Below the pieces are notes generated by a model. That model made no database searches and was not told where the DNA came from. It saw only the letters and a program-made list of their open reading frames with translations. A stretch of 9,365 bases of DNA from positions 1 through 9,365 of the forward strand of contig JAIRWW010000116.1 in NCBI GenBank assembly GCA_031268685.1, read 5' to 3'. Position 1 is the stretch's first letter. Each line of letters begins with the position of its first letter. The translations under genes were made by a program, and so were the position numbers. Shown here piece by piece: positions 1-6,452 of the stretch. This stretch comes from Azoarcus sp. (GTDB taxonomy: Bacteria; Pseudomonadota; Gammaproteobacteria; Burkholderiales; Rhodocyclaceae).

Positions 1-1536
1 GGCACGGCCATCCATGAAAGCAGAGTGAACCGAAACATCATAACCAGCCAGACCGCGCAGACGATCAATGAGATGACCATGGCCGGGCTGACCGGAATGA
101 TGATTGCCGGCAGCATCGCGCAACGCGGCATATTCCTCGAACAGATCAAGGAGTCGTCGCTGATTCACGATCTCAGGGTGATCCGGGGCAAGGCCGTAGA
201 AAAAATCTACGGGCCGGGCAGCGACGGCGCAACAAACACAGACGAGATCGAGCGTGACGCTATTGCGCGCCGCCAGCCTTATGTGAAGGTGGAAAGCAAT
301 AAACAGTACGGGGAACATTTGCGGGTGGTCATACCGGCGCTGGCATCGAAGAATTATCTCGGCAAGGATTGCACGACATGCCATATGGTCGAGGAAGGCG
401 TGCCGCTGGGCGCGGTGAGCATGCGCTTGTCCCTGACGCAGGTCGACAATGCAGTCGAACATTTCCGCAACGAAAGCATCCTGTTCGATCTCGTCATTTC
501 CGTGCCGCTGACCGGCTTCATATTCTTTTTCGTCCGCAGTTTCGTGATCCGCCCCCTGACGCGCTTGACCGAGGGCCTGTCCGAAATCGCCCAGGGCGGC
601 GGCGACCTGACCCGGCGGCTGGAGGTGGATCGCCGGGATGAGATTGGCCGTGCTGCCGACACCTTCAATCGCATGTTGGGCACCATTGCCGGGCTGGTGC
701 GGCAGGTCGGCGCGGCGGCGGCGGCCGTGGCCGGGCAGGCGCGCGGCTTGGTCGAGAGCGCGGCCCGCATCGCCGAGAGCTCGCGCCGCCAGACCGACCG
801 CTCGGTGCAGGCCGCTGCCGCGGTCGAGGGACTCAATGACAAGATTTCGTCTATTGCCGATAACACAGGCTCGGTGCGGGCGCGTTCGCACGAGAGTCTC
901 TCCCGCTCCCAGGCGGGGGAGACCAGCCTCGGACAATTGGTCGGCGAGGTGGGACAAGTAGAGGAAGCAGTCCGGAACATGGCCGACTCGATGGCGGCTT
1001 TCGTCAAGTCGACTCACTCGATCAACGATATAACTCAGAACGTGCGCGAGATCGCCGCGCAGACCAATTTGCTCGCCCTCAACGCAGCCATCGAAGCGGC
1101 GCGAGCCGGAGAACAGGGACGCGGTTTCGCGGTAGTCGCCGATGAAGTGCGCAAACTCGCTGAGAAATCGGCCCAGTCCGCAGGACAAATCGACACCATC
1201 ACCCAGGGCATCGAACAGCAATCCGGATCGGTGCAAAACGCAGTCGAATGCGGCCTGACGCATCTCGAATCGAGCCGCGGCACAGCCGACCGGGTCTCGG
1301 AAGTGCTGCGCGATGCCAATGCGCTGGTGGTTGAAGTCGGCGGCGGACTGGATCTGATTGCCGCGACTACCGGCGAGCAGCGTAGCGTCAGCGCCGCAAT
1401 GACCGGCAGCATCGACGACATCGCCAATATGGCGTGCGAGAACGACAGCGCCATCGAACACATGGTGGAAGCAGCCCGCCAGATGGAACAACTCGCCACA
1501 CAGCTTCAGGATTCGGTGTCGCGCTTCAAAGTTTGA
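1..1536 (+). CDS. Methyl-accepting chemotaxis protein with periplasmic heme c (CxxCH) sensor domain, 5' partial
   Basis: Inner-membrane chemoreceptor that should pass a periplasmic signal to the CheA/CheW kinase complex. The frame is open from base 1. A GTG at 25 could start a 503-residue protein, but that would leave no first membrane helix, so I think the true start lies upstream of the window. Numbering from that GTG: a helical periplasmic sensor at about 1-150 holds a CTTCH motif (C116, C119, H120), the signature for covalent heme c attachment. A membrane helix follows at about 152-172, HAMP at about 170-225, then the coiled-coil signalling domain with the kinase-contacting hairpin tip near Q346-R366 ([18 protein letters not shown]). 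There is no C-terminal CheR-docking pentapeptide; the protein ends SRFKV. The sensor resembles the heme-binding Tll0287/DUF3365-like type; heme binding is inferred from the motif, and the ligand or redox signal is not known. An aer-like receptor gene follows after 146 bases. Confidence 0.9.
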   Translation, partial: GTAIHESRVNRNIITSQTAQTINEMTMAGLTGMMIAGSIAQRGIFLEQIKESSLIHDLRVIRGKAVEKIYGPGSDGATNTDEIERDAIARRQPYVKVESNKQYGEHLRVVIPALASKNYLGKDCTTCHMVEEGVPLGAVSMRLSLTQVDNAVEHFRNESILFDLVISVPLTGFIFFFVRSFVIRPLTRLTEGLSEIAQGGGDLTRRLEVDRRDEIGRAADTFNRMLGTIAGLVRQVGAAAAAVAGQARGLVESAARIAESSRRQTDRSVQAAAAVEGLNDKISSIADNTGSVRARSHESLSRSQAGETSLGQLVGEVGQVEEAVRNMADSMAAFVKSTHSINDITQNVREIAAQTNLLALNAAIEAARAGEQGRGFAVVADEVRKLAEKSAQSAGQIDTITQGIEQQSGSVQNAVECGLTHLESSRGTADRVSEVLRDANALVVEVGGGLDLIAATTGEQRSVSAAMTGSIDDIANMACENDSAIEHMVEAARQMEQLATQLQDSVSRFKV

Positions 1537-1606
1537 GGCGAACCGGGCGGCCTGCTCTTGCGCTGTAAGGCCGATTTGCGACGCGCCATGATATTTGACT
1601 GAATTG

Positions 1607-1630
1607 CCCGCCGGAAAGCGCGGGTATGAT
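1607..1630 (+). terminator. Weak hairpin between the two receptor genes
   Basis: CCCGC at 1607-1611 pairs with GCGGG at 1620-1624, followed by TATGATTTTAA. A second short inverted repeat, CGGCCT at 1548-1553 with AGGCCG at 1568-1573, lies just upstream. Either could weakly terminate the first receptor transcript, but the stems are short and the T-tract is poor. The TATGAT at 1625-1630 could instead be a -10 box for the next gene, though no well-spaced -35 box is present. Confidence 0.22.
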
Positions 1631-1682
1631 TTTAACGTAAAGACAAATCCAGTATGAAACCGCCGCATTCCGGGAGAGATGC

Positions 1683-3287
1683 ATGAAAAAGAATCTGCCT
1701 GTCAGCCAGCATGAAGCATCGCTGCCTGCCGGACGCTACATCGTTTCCAGAACCGACCTGAAAGGCATCATCACTTACGTCAACGATACTTTCGTCGAAT
1801 TGAGCGGCTTTTCCCGGGAAGAACTTCTCGGCCACAACCACAATATCGTCCGCCATCCCGACATGCCGCAGCAGGCATTCGCCCAGTTATGGGAAACGAT
1901 CAAGTCTGGACGGCCCTGGCGGGGAGTGGTCAAGAATCGTTGCAAGAACGGCGACCACTATTGGGTCAAGGCCCTTATCGTGCCGGTCAAAAAAGGCGAG
2001 CAAACCATCGGCTATATGTCCGTGCGCACCAGCCCCGCACGGCAGGAAATCCGGGAAGGCGAAGCGCTCTACGCGCATCTGACGGCAAACGGCGGCAAGC
2101 TGCCATCGCTAGCAGCCCATCGCCCGCCCTCCCTGCGCTTTCGCCTGATAGGGCTGGCGGCCCTGCTGGTGTTCCTGCAACTTGCCGCCATCGCGCTGGA
2201 ATTTCTGGGCAACCAGATAGGCATATGGACAGGACACATCCTGGGCGTCGCCGGCGTGCTCGCCAGTTTCTTGCTCATTCACTGGCAAAAGCAAGCCCTG
2301 GACGGTATGGAGCATGCGACGAAAATCATGGATCGGATCGCGCAAGGTTTTCTGGGCGACGACATTCCGGCGCGGCATTCCGATGAACTGGGCAAGATGT
2401 ACGAAGCAATGACGACCATGCAGGCGCACCTGAAAGTGATGCTCGCGGAAATCAGCGAGGTGGGCGAGCGGCTGCGGCTGGACTGCGGTCTGCTGGAAAA
2501 GACTATGGGCCTCATTCACCAGCAATCTTCGCAGCAGTCCGAATCTGTACACCACATCGCCGCCAACGTCGAAAAACTGCAAGGCGACGCGCGGACGATG
2601 GCCGAAGGCGCGAGCGAAGCGGCACAGGCGGTTGAAGCCTCCCACAAAGTGCTGGCCGATGTCGTTGCGTGCATGCAGGAAAGCCGGGAAGCCTCATGCC
2701 GCGTCGTCAATACGGTCGAAGACGCGGGCAAGATCATGGAGCAGCTTTCCATGTCCATAGGCCAGATCGGCACGGTTTCCGGCGGCATTCGGGAAATCGC
2801 CGACCAAACCAATTTGCTCGCTCTGAATGCCGCAATCGAAGCTGCCCGCGCGGGCGAATCCGGGCGCGGTTTTGCGGTCGTCGCCGATGAAGTCAAAAAA
2901 CTCGCAGAGCGCACCGGCAGCCAAACCGGCGAAATCAGTCACATCGTGGACGTCATTCAGTCCGTTACGCAGGAAGCCTTGAAAGCCATGGCGCAAACAG
3001 GCCGGGAGGTAACGACGGCGGAACAAGCCTTGGGCCACTCCGAAACCGGATTGGCGCGAGTGGAAGATAAAGAAGGCGTCATCAACGACATGGCGCAGCA
3101 TATCGCGCAGTCGGCGGTGGCAGAATCAGCCTCGACCGAAGGCATAGCCACACACTTGGCCCATATCCTGGAAAGCGCCGAAGGCAACGTAACGCAGTTG
3201 GAAAACGCACGCGAGCAAGCTATCAGCATTGCCCGCGTCGCGGATACCCTGAGCGCGCAGATGGCGTTCTTCCACTTCAATCTTTGA
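1683..3287 (+). CDS. aer: Aer-like PAS/MCP redox (energy) taxis receptor
   Basis: Membrane-anchored cytoplasmic receptor of 534 residues, expected to sense cellular redox state through FAD in its PAS domain and signal to CheA/CheW. The N-terminal PAS domain (about 15-120) contains NIVRHPDMP, with N34, R57, H58, D60 and W70 at the same numbers as the FAD-pocket residues of E. coli Aer, and the NGDHYWV motif. Two hydrophobic helices (about 154-172 and 180-200), split by a few residues, form the membrane hairpin with no real periplasmic domain, as in Aer. A HAMP-like segment (about 202-255) and the MCP coiled coil follow; the hairpin tip is near Q375-E392. No C-terminal CheR-docking pentapeptide is present. 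The start is supported by GGGAGA at 1672-1677, five bases before the ATG. It may be cotranscribed with the upstream receptor or have its own promoter. The family call is firm; FAD binding is inferred from the conserved residues. Confidence 0.92.
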   Translation: MKKNLPVSQHEASLPAGRYIVSRTDLKGIITYVNDTFVELSGFSREELLGHNHNIVRHPDMPQQAFAQLWETIKSGRPWRGVVKNRCKNGDHYWVKALIVPVKKGEQTIGYMSVRTSPARQEIREGEALYAHLTANGGKLPSLAAHRPPSLRFRLIGLAALLVFLQLAAIALEFLGNQIGIWTGHILGVAGVLASFLLIHWQKQALDGMEHATKIMDRIAQGFLGDDIPARHSDELGKMYEAMTTMQAHLKVMLAEISEVGERLRLDCGLLEKTMGLIHQQSSQQSESVHHIAANVEKLQGDARTMAEGASEAAQAVEASHKVLADVVACMQESREASCRVVNTVEDAGKIMEQLSMSIGQIGTVSGGIREIADQTNLLALNAAIEAARAGESGRGFAVVADEVKKLAERTGSQTGEISHIVDVIQSVTQEALKAMAQTGREVTTAEQALGHSETGLARVEDKEGVINDMAQHIAQSAVAESASTEGIATHLAHILESAEGNVTQLENAREQAISIARVADTLSAQMAFFHFNL

Positions 3288-3384
3288 GCGCCGATCCCGC
3301 CAAGCATTTATGTCGAATTCAACGGAACCGGCCTTGAATACCCAGCGCTCACGGAAGCAAAGGTTCCAATGGAAAGTATTCAGG

Positions 3385-3414
3385 CGTCCCGGAGACCTGC
3401 GGTTCTCCGGGACG
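3385..3414. terminator. Strong perfect hairpin between convergent genes, probable bidirectional terminator
   Basis: CGTCCCGGAGA (3385-3395) and TCTCCGGGACG (3404-3414) form an uninterrupted 11-bp GC-rich stem with an 8-base loop. It sits in the gap between the stops of the aer-like gene (plus) and the lpoB-like gene (minus), where a shared terminator is expected. Neither strand shows a good T-run after the stem, so it may work with Rho or as an mRNA 3'-end stabiliser rather than as a classical intrinsic terminator. The 8 bases between it and the lpoB-like stop place it close to that transcript's end. Confidence 0.6.
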
Positions 3415-3422
3415 ACATGACA

Positions 3423-4025
3423 TCAATAATTGATGACCTTGCGGATTTCCTTCTCGTCAGACCATTCCACGATGCCGCTTTCGATTTCGATCAGGCGCAT
3501 ATTGATTTTGTAGTACACATCCTTGACGCCTGTGCCTCGCTTGGTGATGGAAGAAACGCTGCCATCGAGGCGGTATTGCGCGCCCTGCATATTGCCGGTT
3601 TTCGCCGTCGAGCTTTTCTTGTACAGGCCGCTCTGGTTCTGGCGACGCAATTCATCGACCTGGTTTTGCATCTCGTCGCTAGCGATCACATAGCGCACAC
3701 CGTTCTTCTGCAAGTGGGAAAGGACAGTATCTGTAATGAGCTTGGTATCGAAATACTCGCTCGTCTTGTTCTCGACAGGCGAAGCCATGAGCAAGCCACG
3801 CTTCTGGATGATCTCTTGCAACAGCGGCGTTTGTAGCAGGGATTGCGTCATTTTCTCGGATGTCGTCTGAATATCAGTGGAACCGAGGTCGGTCGACACC
3901 GTTTCGACGGCCTTGGCGTCGCCATAGCTGATACCCTTGCCGACCGTGGGGGAATTAGTGGTCTGGCAAGCGGACATGGAAAACGCCAACAGCACGGACA
4001 AAAGGGAAAGATGGCAAAACTTCAT
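3423..4025 (-). CDS. lpoB: LpoB-like penicillin-binding protein activator lipoprotein
   Basis: Predicted outer-membrane lipoprotein of 200 residues. In enterobacteria LpoB reaches through the peptidoglycan layer and stimulates the bifunctional synthase PBP1B. The signal peptide (about 1-19) ends in a lipobox, MSAC, with C20 as the lipidation site and Q21 at +2, favouring the outer membrane. The globular domain (about 55-200) shows the family pattern: GLLMASPVENKTSEYFDT, then a helix with LQKNGVRYVIASDE, then YRLDGSVSSI and a C-terminal strand ending GIVEWSDEKEIRK, which lines up with the IIWSG region of E. coli LpoB. Its linker after C20 is much shorter than the Pro-rich linker in E. coli. 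I chose the ATG at 4025 because a GGAG lies seven bases upstream and the signal peptide begins there; the frame stays open to 4073. It is the last gene of a three-gene operon, 44 bases after the YcfL-like gene. Which PBP it activates is unknown. Confidence 0.85.
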   Translation of the reverse strand: MKFCHLSLLSVLLAFSMSACQTTNSPTVGKGISYGDAKAVETVSTDLGSTDIQTTSEKMTQSLLQTPLLQEIIQKRGLLMASPVENKTSEYFDTKLITDTVLSHLQKNGVRYVIASDEMQNQVDELRRQNQSGLYKKSSTAKTGNMQGAQYRLDGSVSSITKRGTGVKDVYYKINMRLIEIESGIVEWSDEKEIRKVINY

Positions 4026-4069
4026 GAAATTCTCCGGGAATCGAAAAGGGAAACACACCATGCCGGATA

Positions 4070-4507
4070 TCACCGGTACGGCGGCTTGTCGGCGACATTG
4101 CCGTTGCCAGTACTCTCGGCAGAAGTCGAATTATTGGGACTTTGCAGTTCCAATTTGAAATCGGCGGCTTTGAACGTGGGCGCCACCACGCTGAGGACTT
4201 TGTCCTGCTTTCCGTAAATCAGTTCAGGCTTCCAGGGTTCTTCTTCCCACACCGCAAAGCCATCGCTGTCCAACCAGCGGAAGCGGTAATAAAGCTGCTG
4301 GTTGCCAGGGGACGAGTTGGATAGCGTGGCTTGCACACGGAGCAGTCCATCCCTGCGCACGGCGCGCAGGTCGGTCACTTTCAGGTAATCCATCCGGCCC
4401 AGTTCTTCCACCTTGCTGGCGACCGAACCACCGTCGGCACTGTGAACAGGCAGGGCAAAGCTCAGGCAGGCGATGCCCAGGGCAAACGCTACAGTCATTC
4501 GTTTCAT
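4070..4507 (-). CDS. ycfL: YcfL-like periplasmic protein (DUF1425)
   Basis: Small exported protein of 145 residues with no known biochemical role. The conserved core is YYRFRWLDSDG (73-83), preceded by a strand RVQATLSNSS and followed by VVAPTFKAADFKLELQ; this matches the HYRFYWYD-type core of E. coli YcfL. The tail (about 125-145) is polar, rich in Asn, Ser and Thr, and probably disordered. The N-terminus MKRMTVAFALGIACLSFALPVHS looks like a Sec signal peptide with signal peptidase I cleavage near S23/A24, unlike E. coli YcfL, which is a lipoprotein. C14 is preceded by GIA, a poor and very early lipobox. The ATG at 4507 was chosen because GAGG lies seven bases upstream and the signal peptide starts there; the frame is open further up to 4570. 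The gene precedes an lpoB-like gene, the same order as ycfL-lpoB in E. coli, which suggests a role in the same envelope process. Confidence 0.82.
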   Translation of the reverse strand: MKRMTVAFALGIACLSFALPVHSADGGSVASKVEELGRMDYLKVTDLRAVRRDGLLRVQATLSNSSPGNQQLYYRFRWLDSDGFAVWEEEPWKPELIYGKQDKVLSVVAPTFKAADFKLELQSPNNSTSAESTGNGNVADKPPYR

Positions 4508-4542
4508 GATTCGGCCTCGCAAAAAGCTAAGTCTAAACGATT

Positions 4543-4579
4543 CGATGCGCCCAGGGCATCGCACTCCCATGGCGCATCG
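4543..4579 (-). other. Intercistronic hairpin in the COG3014-ycfL-lpoB operon
   Basis: CGATGCGCC (4543-4551) pairs perfectly with GGCGCATCG (4571-4579), a 9-bp stem around a 19-base loop. It lies in the 82-base gap between the COG3014-type gene and the ycfL-like gene. The loop-side sequence GCATC (4556-4560) could instead pair with GATGC at 4544-4548, giving a smaller competing hairpin. The sequence GCATCGC occurs twice (4556-4562 and 4574-4580). On the transcribed strand a TTTTT run comes only about 15 bases after the stem, so this is not a clean terminator. It might limit readthrough, or protect or process the mRNA; that is inference. Confidence 0.4.
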
Positions 4580-4589
4580 CTATGTTGGA

Positions 4590-6155
4590 TCAACGGAATA
4601 TCTTCGGACGAACGCCATGCCCATGTACGCCTGAAGAAGGACTGCGCACGCGCTGAGGCTTGACGACTGTTTCTTCTTCCTCGGTATCTTCTTCGTCTTC
4701 CTCCATCTCGGGCGCTTCCGTGAGCGCTCCTTGCGCGTCTCGCTGGCCGACATAGACGAAATTACCGGACAGGCGGATAGGAACGATGGTCATCGTGTCC
4801 TCTATCTTGATCTTGCCCCGGTAGATTCCGTTATGAGTGCGGAATTCGATATCCTGCTCTCCCAGCGGCAGGATGGCGCGCGCGATGGACAGCCTCGCCG
4901 GCAAGGTACGCCAGGAACGCTCGTCCGCCTGCTCGGTTCCCACTGTGGCCACGGTCGTGGCCAATCCCGCCAATGCATTGCCTTTTTTCTTGGCCTGATA
5001 TTGCAGGACGGACTTGAGGGCGGCACGAATGGCGGTGCGGCCGATGATGCCGGGCAGCATGTCTTTCAGTTGGCGGCGCGCCAGCGCATCGACATTGACC
5101 AGTGTTTCCACTGGCAAGACCTCGCCGCCGACGTTGAGAGAAGGCGGCACGAACGTCCTGGAATCTGCGGTAATGACCGGGAACGACAAAGGCGTGACGA
5201 TGACTTCCTTATTGAATGGGATCGGCAAGGGAATGGTGATCGAACGCAGCGCCGGCGCGAAACCGCTCTCCAAGACGAAAAGCACATCTGCTTTGCCTGG
5301 GCCGGGCTTGCTTCCCAGTTTGCTGGCCTTCTCTTTGACCAGCTTGCTGTCGGGCCGCAGTTCCAGGGCATTGCGATAGCCCGGCGCGGCAAGCGAAGGC
5401 TCGCCTTTCATCTCGAAAAAATAGCCGGAAAGGTAGTGCGCAAAGGCATTTTGGTAGCCATTTTTGAGGGCGCGCACATCTTTATTGTCCAACTGCTCGG
5501 ATGGATAGCCGTTCTTGGTCAGATCGTCGACGGAAAACGCGATGGATTGCTTCTCCCCTTCTTCCCGTATACGCTCGTATTCTTGTTCGCGGAAGCTCTC
5601 GATCAGTTTTTCGCGCTCGAATGTCTTTTTCATCTCGATGCGTGCATGCTCATCATTGCCGAGCATCACGTGATCAAGCATCAACTTTGTGGACAGAAAA
5701 ACCTTTTCGTAATCGTTCCCATCGTAACGACGCACCCGGTCGCTGACCAGGTAAGCGCCGACTTCCCCAAGGACCTTGCCCGGATTGACACGATACTCGT
5801 CTTCCCAAATCCGCACGATCTCGTCAGCTTGCAGCCAGGTATTGCGGCTGCTCTCGTATTCGTTATCAAGACGTAATAATTCGCCCTTCTCGAAGAAATA
5901 CAGGATGTCCTTACCAAAAATGGAATCCGCCTGCGTTTGTTCCTTTTTCTCCCCCTTCGCATCTTTTTCACTACTGGATGAGAAAATGGAATCGTTGTCG
6001 GATTCCAGTTTCGCCAAAGCGCCCTTGACATTGCCGGAATTTACCATTGAAATGGTATTGCCCAGTTCTTTATTATAGCTACGCAAAGGGCTTCCCGCAC
6101 ATCCGGCAAAAAGAACAGACAACGCCAATACAGGCAACAAGGCGCGTTTCCGCAT
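4590..6155 (-). CDS. COG3014-type TPR lipoprotein of unknown function
   Basis: Predicted lipoprotein of 521 residues, function unknown. The signal peptide MRKRALLPVLALSVLFAGC ends in lipobox FAGC with C19 lipidated and A20 at +2, favouring the outer membrane. An alpha-helical region with TPR-like repeats (about 28-275, the clearest at about 235-270, with YRNALELRPDS) is followed by a strand-rich domain (about 290-475) with the family-typical RSWRTLPARL segment. The tail is highly acidic (about 481-495) and then basic, ending in PKIFR. A Lys/Glu/Ser-rich stretch at 53-80 is bracketed by two copies of DSIF. I chose the ATG at 6155 because it begins a good lipoprotein signal; the frame is open to 6275, but the upstream part has no signal features. 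The ribosome binding site is poor. It is the first gene of the operon with ycfL- and lpoB-like genes; as I recall, this gene set is conserved in several gammaproteobacteria, suggesting a shared envelope function. Confidence 0.82.
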   Translation of the reverse strand: MRKRALLPVLALSVLFAGCAGSPLRSYNKELGNTISMVNSGNVKGALAKLESDNDSIFSSSSEKDAKGEKKEQTQADSIFGKDILYFFEKGELLRLDNEYESSRNTWLQADEIVRIWEDEYRVNPGKVLGEVGAYLVSDRVRRYDGNDYEKVFLSTKLMLDHVMLGNDEHARIEMKKTFEREKLIESFREQEYERIREEGEKQSIAFSVDDLTKNGYPSEQLDNKDVRALKNGYQNAFAHYLSGYFFEMKGEPSLAAPGYRNALELRPDSKLVKEKASKLGSKPGPGKADVLFVLESGFAPALRSITIPLPIPFNKEVIVTPLSFPVITADSRTFVPPSLNVGGEVLPVETLVNVDALARRQLKDMLPGIIGRTAIRAALKSVLQYQAKKKGNALAGLATTVATVGTEQADERSWRTLPARLSIARAILPLGEQDIEFRTHNGIYRGKIKIEDTMTIVPIRLSGNFVYVGQRDAQGALTEAPEMEEDEEDTEEEETVVKPQRVRSPSSGVHGHGVRPKIFR

Positions 6156-6219
6156 TCCATGGCATTTTTTACCGATGGAAAGCCCTGATGGCAATGAATT
6201 TCTGATACCGTCGGTTTCG

Positions 6220-6238
6220 CGGGCATCACACCTGCCCG
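6220..6238 (-). other. Small hairpin in the leader of the COG3014-type operon
   Basis: CGGGCA (6220-6225) pairs with TGCCCG (6233-6238) around a 7-base loop. If the candidate promoter at 6305-6333 is used, this lies inside a 5' untranslated leader of about 143 bases. No T-run follows on the transcribed strand and I recognise no riboswitch consensus. The structure could be chance. Confidence 0.25.
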
Positions 6239-6304
6239 GTCCGGCATCCAAGCAAAGATTAGTAAAGAAATGCACGATTATCGTCCAGTCGTTGAAAGTT
6301 GCGG

Positions 6305-6333
6305 AATATATACCCTTCTCCAGTTGGCGACAA
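6305..6333 (-). promoter_or_regulatory. Candidate sigma70 promoter for the COG3014-ycfL-lpoB operon
   Basis: On the minus strand a -35-like TTGTCG (6333-6328) and a -10-like TATATT (6310-6305) are separated by exactly 17 bases. The -35 matches the consensus at four of six positions and the -10 at five of six. It points towards the lipoprotein gene and would start RNA near 6298, giving a leader of roughly 143 bases. It is the best minus-strand match I found in the divergent region. Confidence 0.45.
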
Positions 6334-6377
6334 ACATTTTTGCAGACAAGCGGGAAAATGATGCATCGTCATAGCAC

Positions 6378-6420
6378 TTGACAATTACACATGTATCACA
6401 ACATTGTAATAAGCCTTATT
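6378..6420 (+). promoter_or_regulatory. Probable promoter/operator region of the porin gene
   Basis: A perfect -35 box TTGACA lies at 6378-6383, but the -10 is weak: the hexamer at 18 bases spacing is CATTGT. Overlapping it is an inverted repeat, ATTACA (6384-6389) and TGTAAT (6405-6410) with a 15-base spacer, and next to that a 13-base palindrome, AATAAG-C-CTTATT (6408-6420). A strong -35 with a poor -10 and overlapping dyads fits a regulated promoter, but I cannot name the regulator. The rest of the divergent gap (6156-6452, 297 bases) holds only this, the minus-strand promoter candidate and the small hairpin at 6220-6238. Confidence 0.38.
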
Positions 6421-6452
6421 GAACTCAACAACGACCGAAAGGAGGCAATATC

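Noticed and set aside
354..1007. A 217-codon minus-strand frame inside the first receptor gene
   Set aside because: It is antisense to a clear MCP coding region, with Ser/Arg-rich low-complexity translation typical of a shadow frame.
1527..1577. Possible flagellar sigma28 promoter (CAAAGTTT and GCCGATTT) before the aer-like gene
   Set aside because: The two boxes are 35 bases apart instead of about 11, so they cannot form a sigma28 promoter together.
1595..1630. TTGACT and TATGAT as a sigma70 promoter for the aer-like gene
   Set aside because: The spacing is 24 bases, too long for sigma70. A TTGCCC at 1604 gives only 15 bases, so no promoter is called.
3317..3339. Inverted repeat ATTCAA/TTGAAT in the gap after the aer-like gene
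   Set aside because: The arms are only 6 AT-rich bases with an 11-base spacer and no following T-run. This could easily be chance beside the much stronger hairpin at 3385-3414.
4731..5876. A 381-codon open frame on the plus strand
   Set aside because: It is fully antisense to the COG3014-type lipoprotein gene, which has a signal peptide and family motifs. The plus-strand translation shows no recognisable domain and is explained by codon bias of the real gene.
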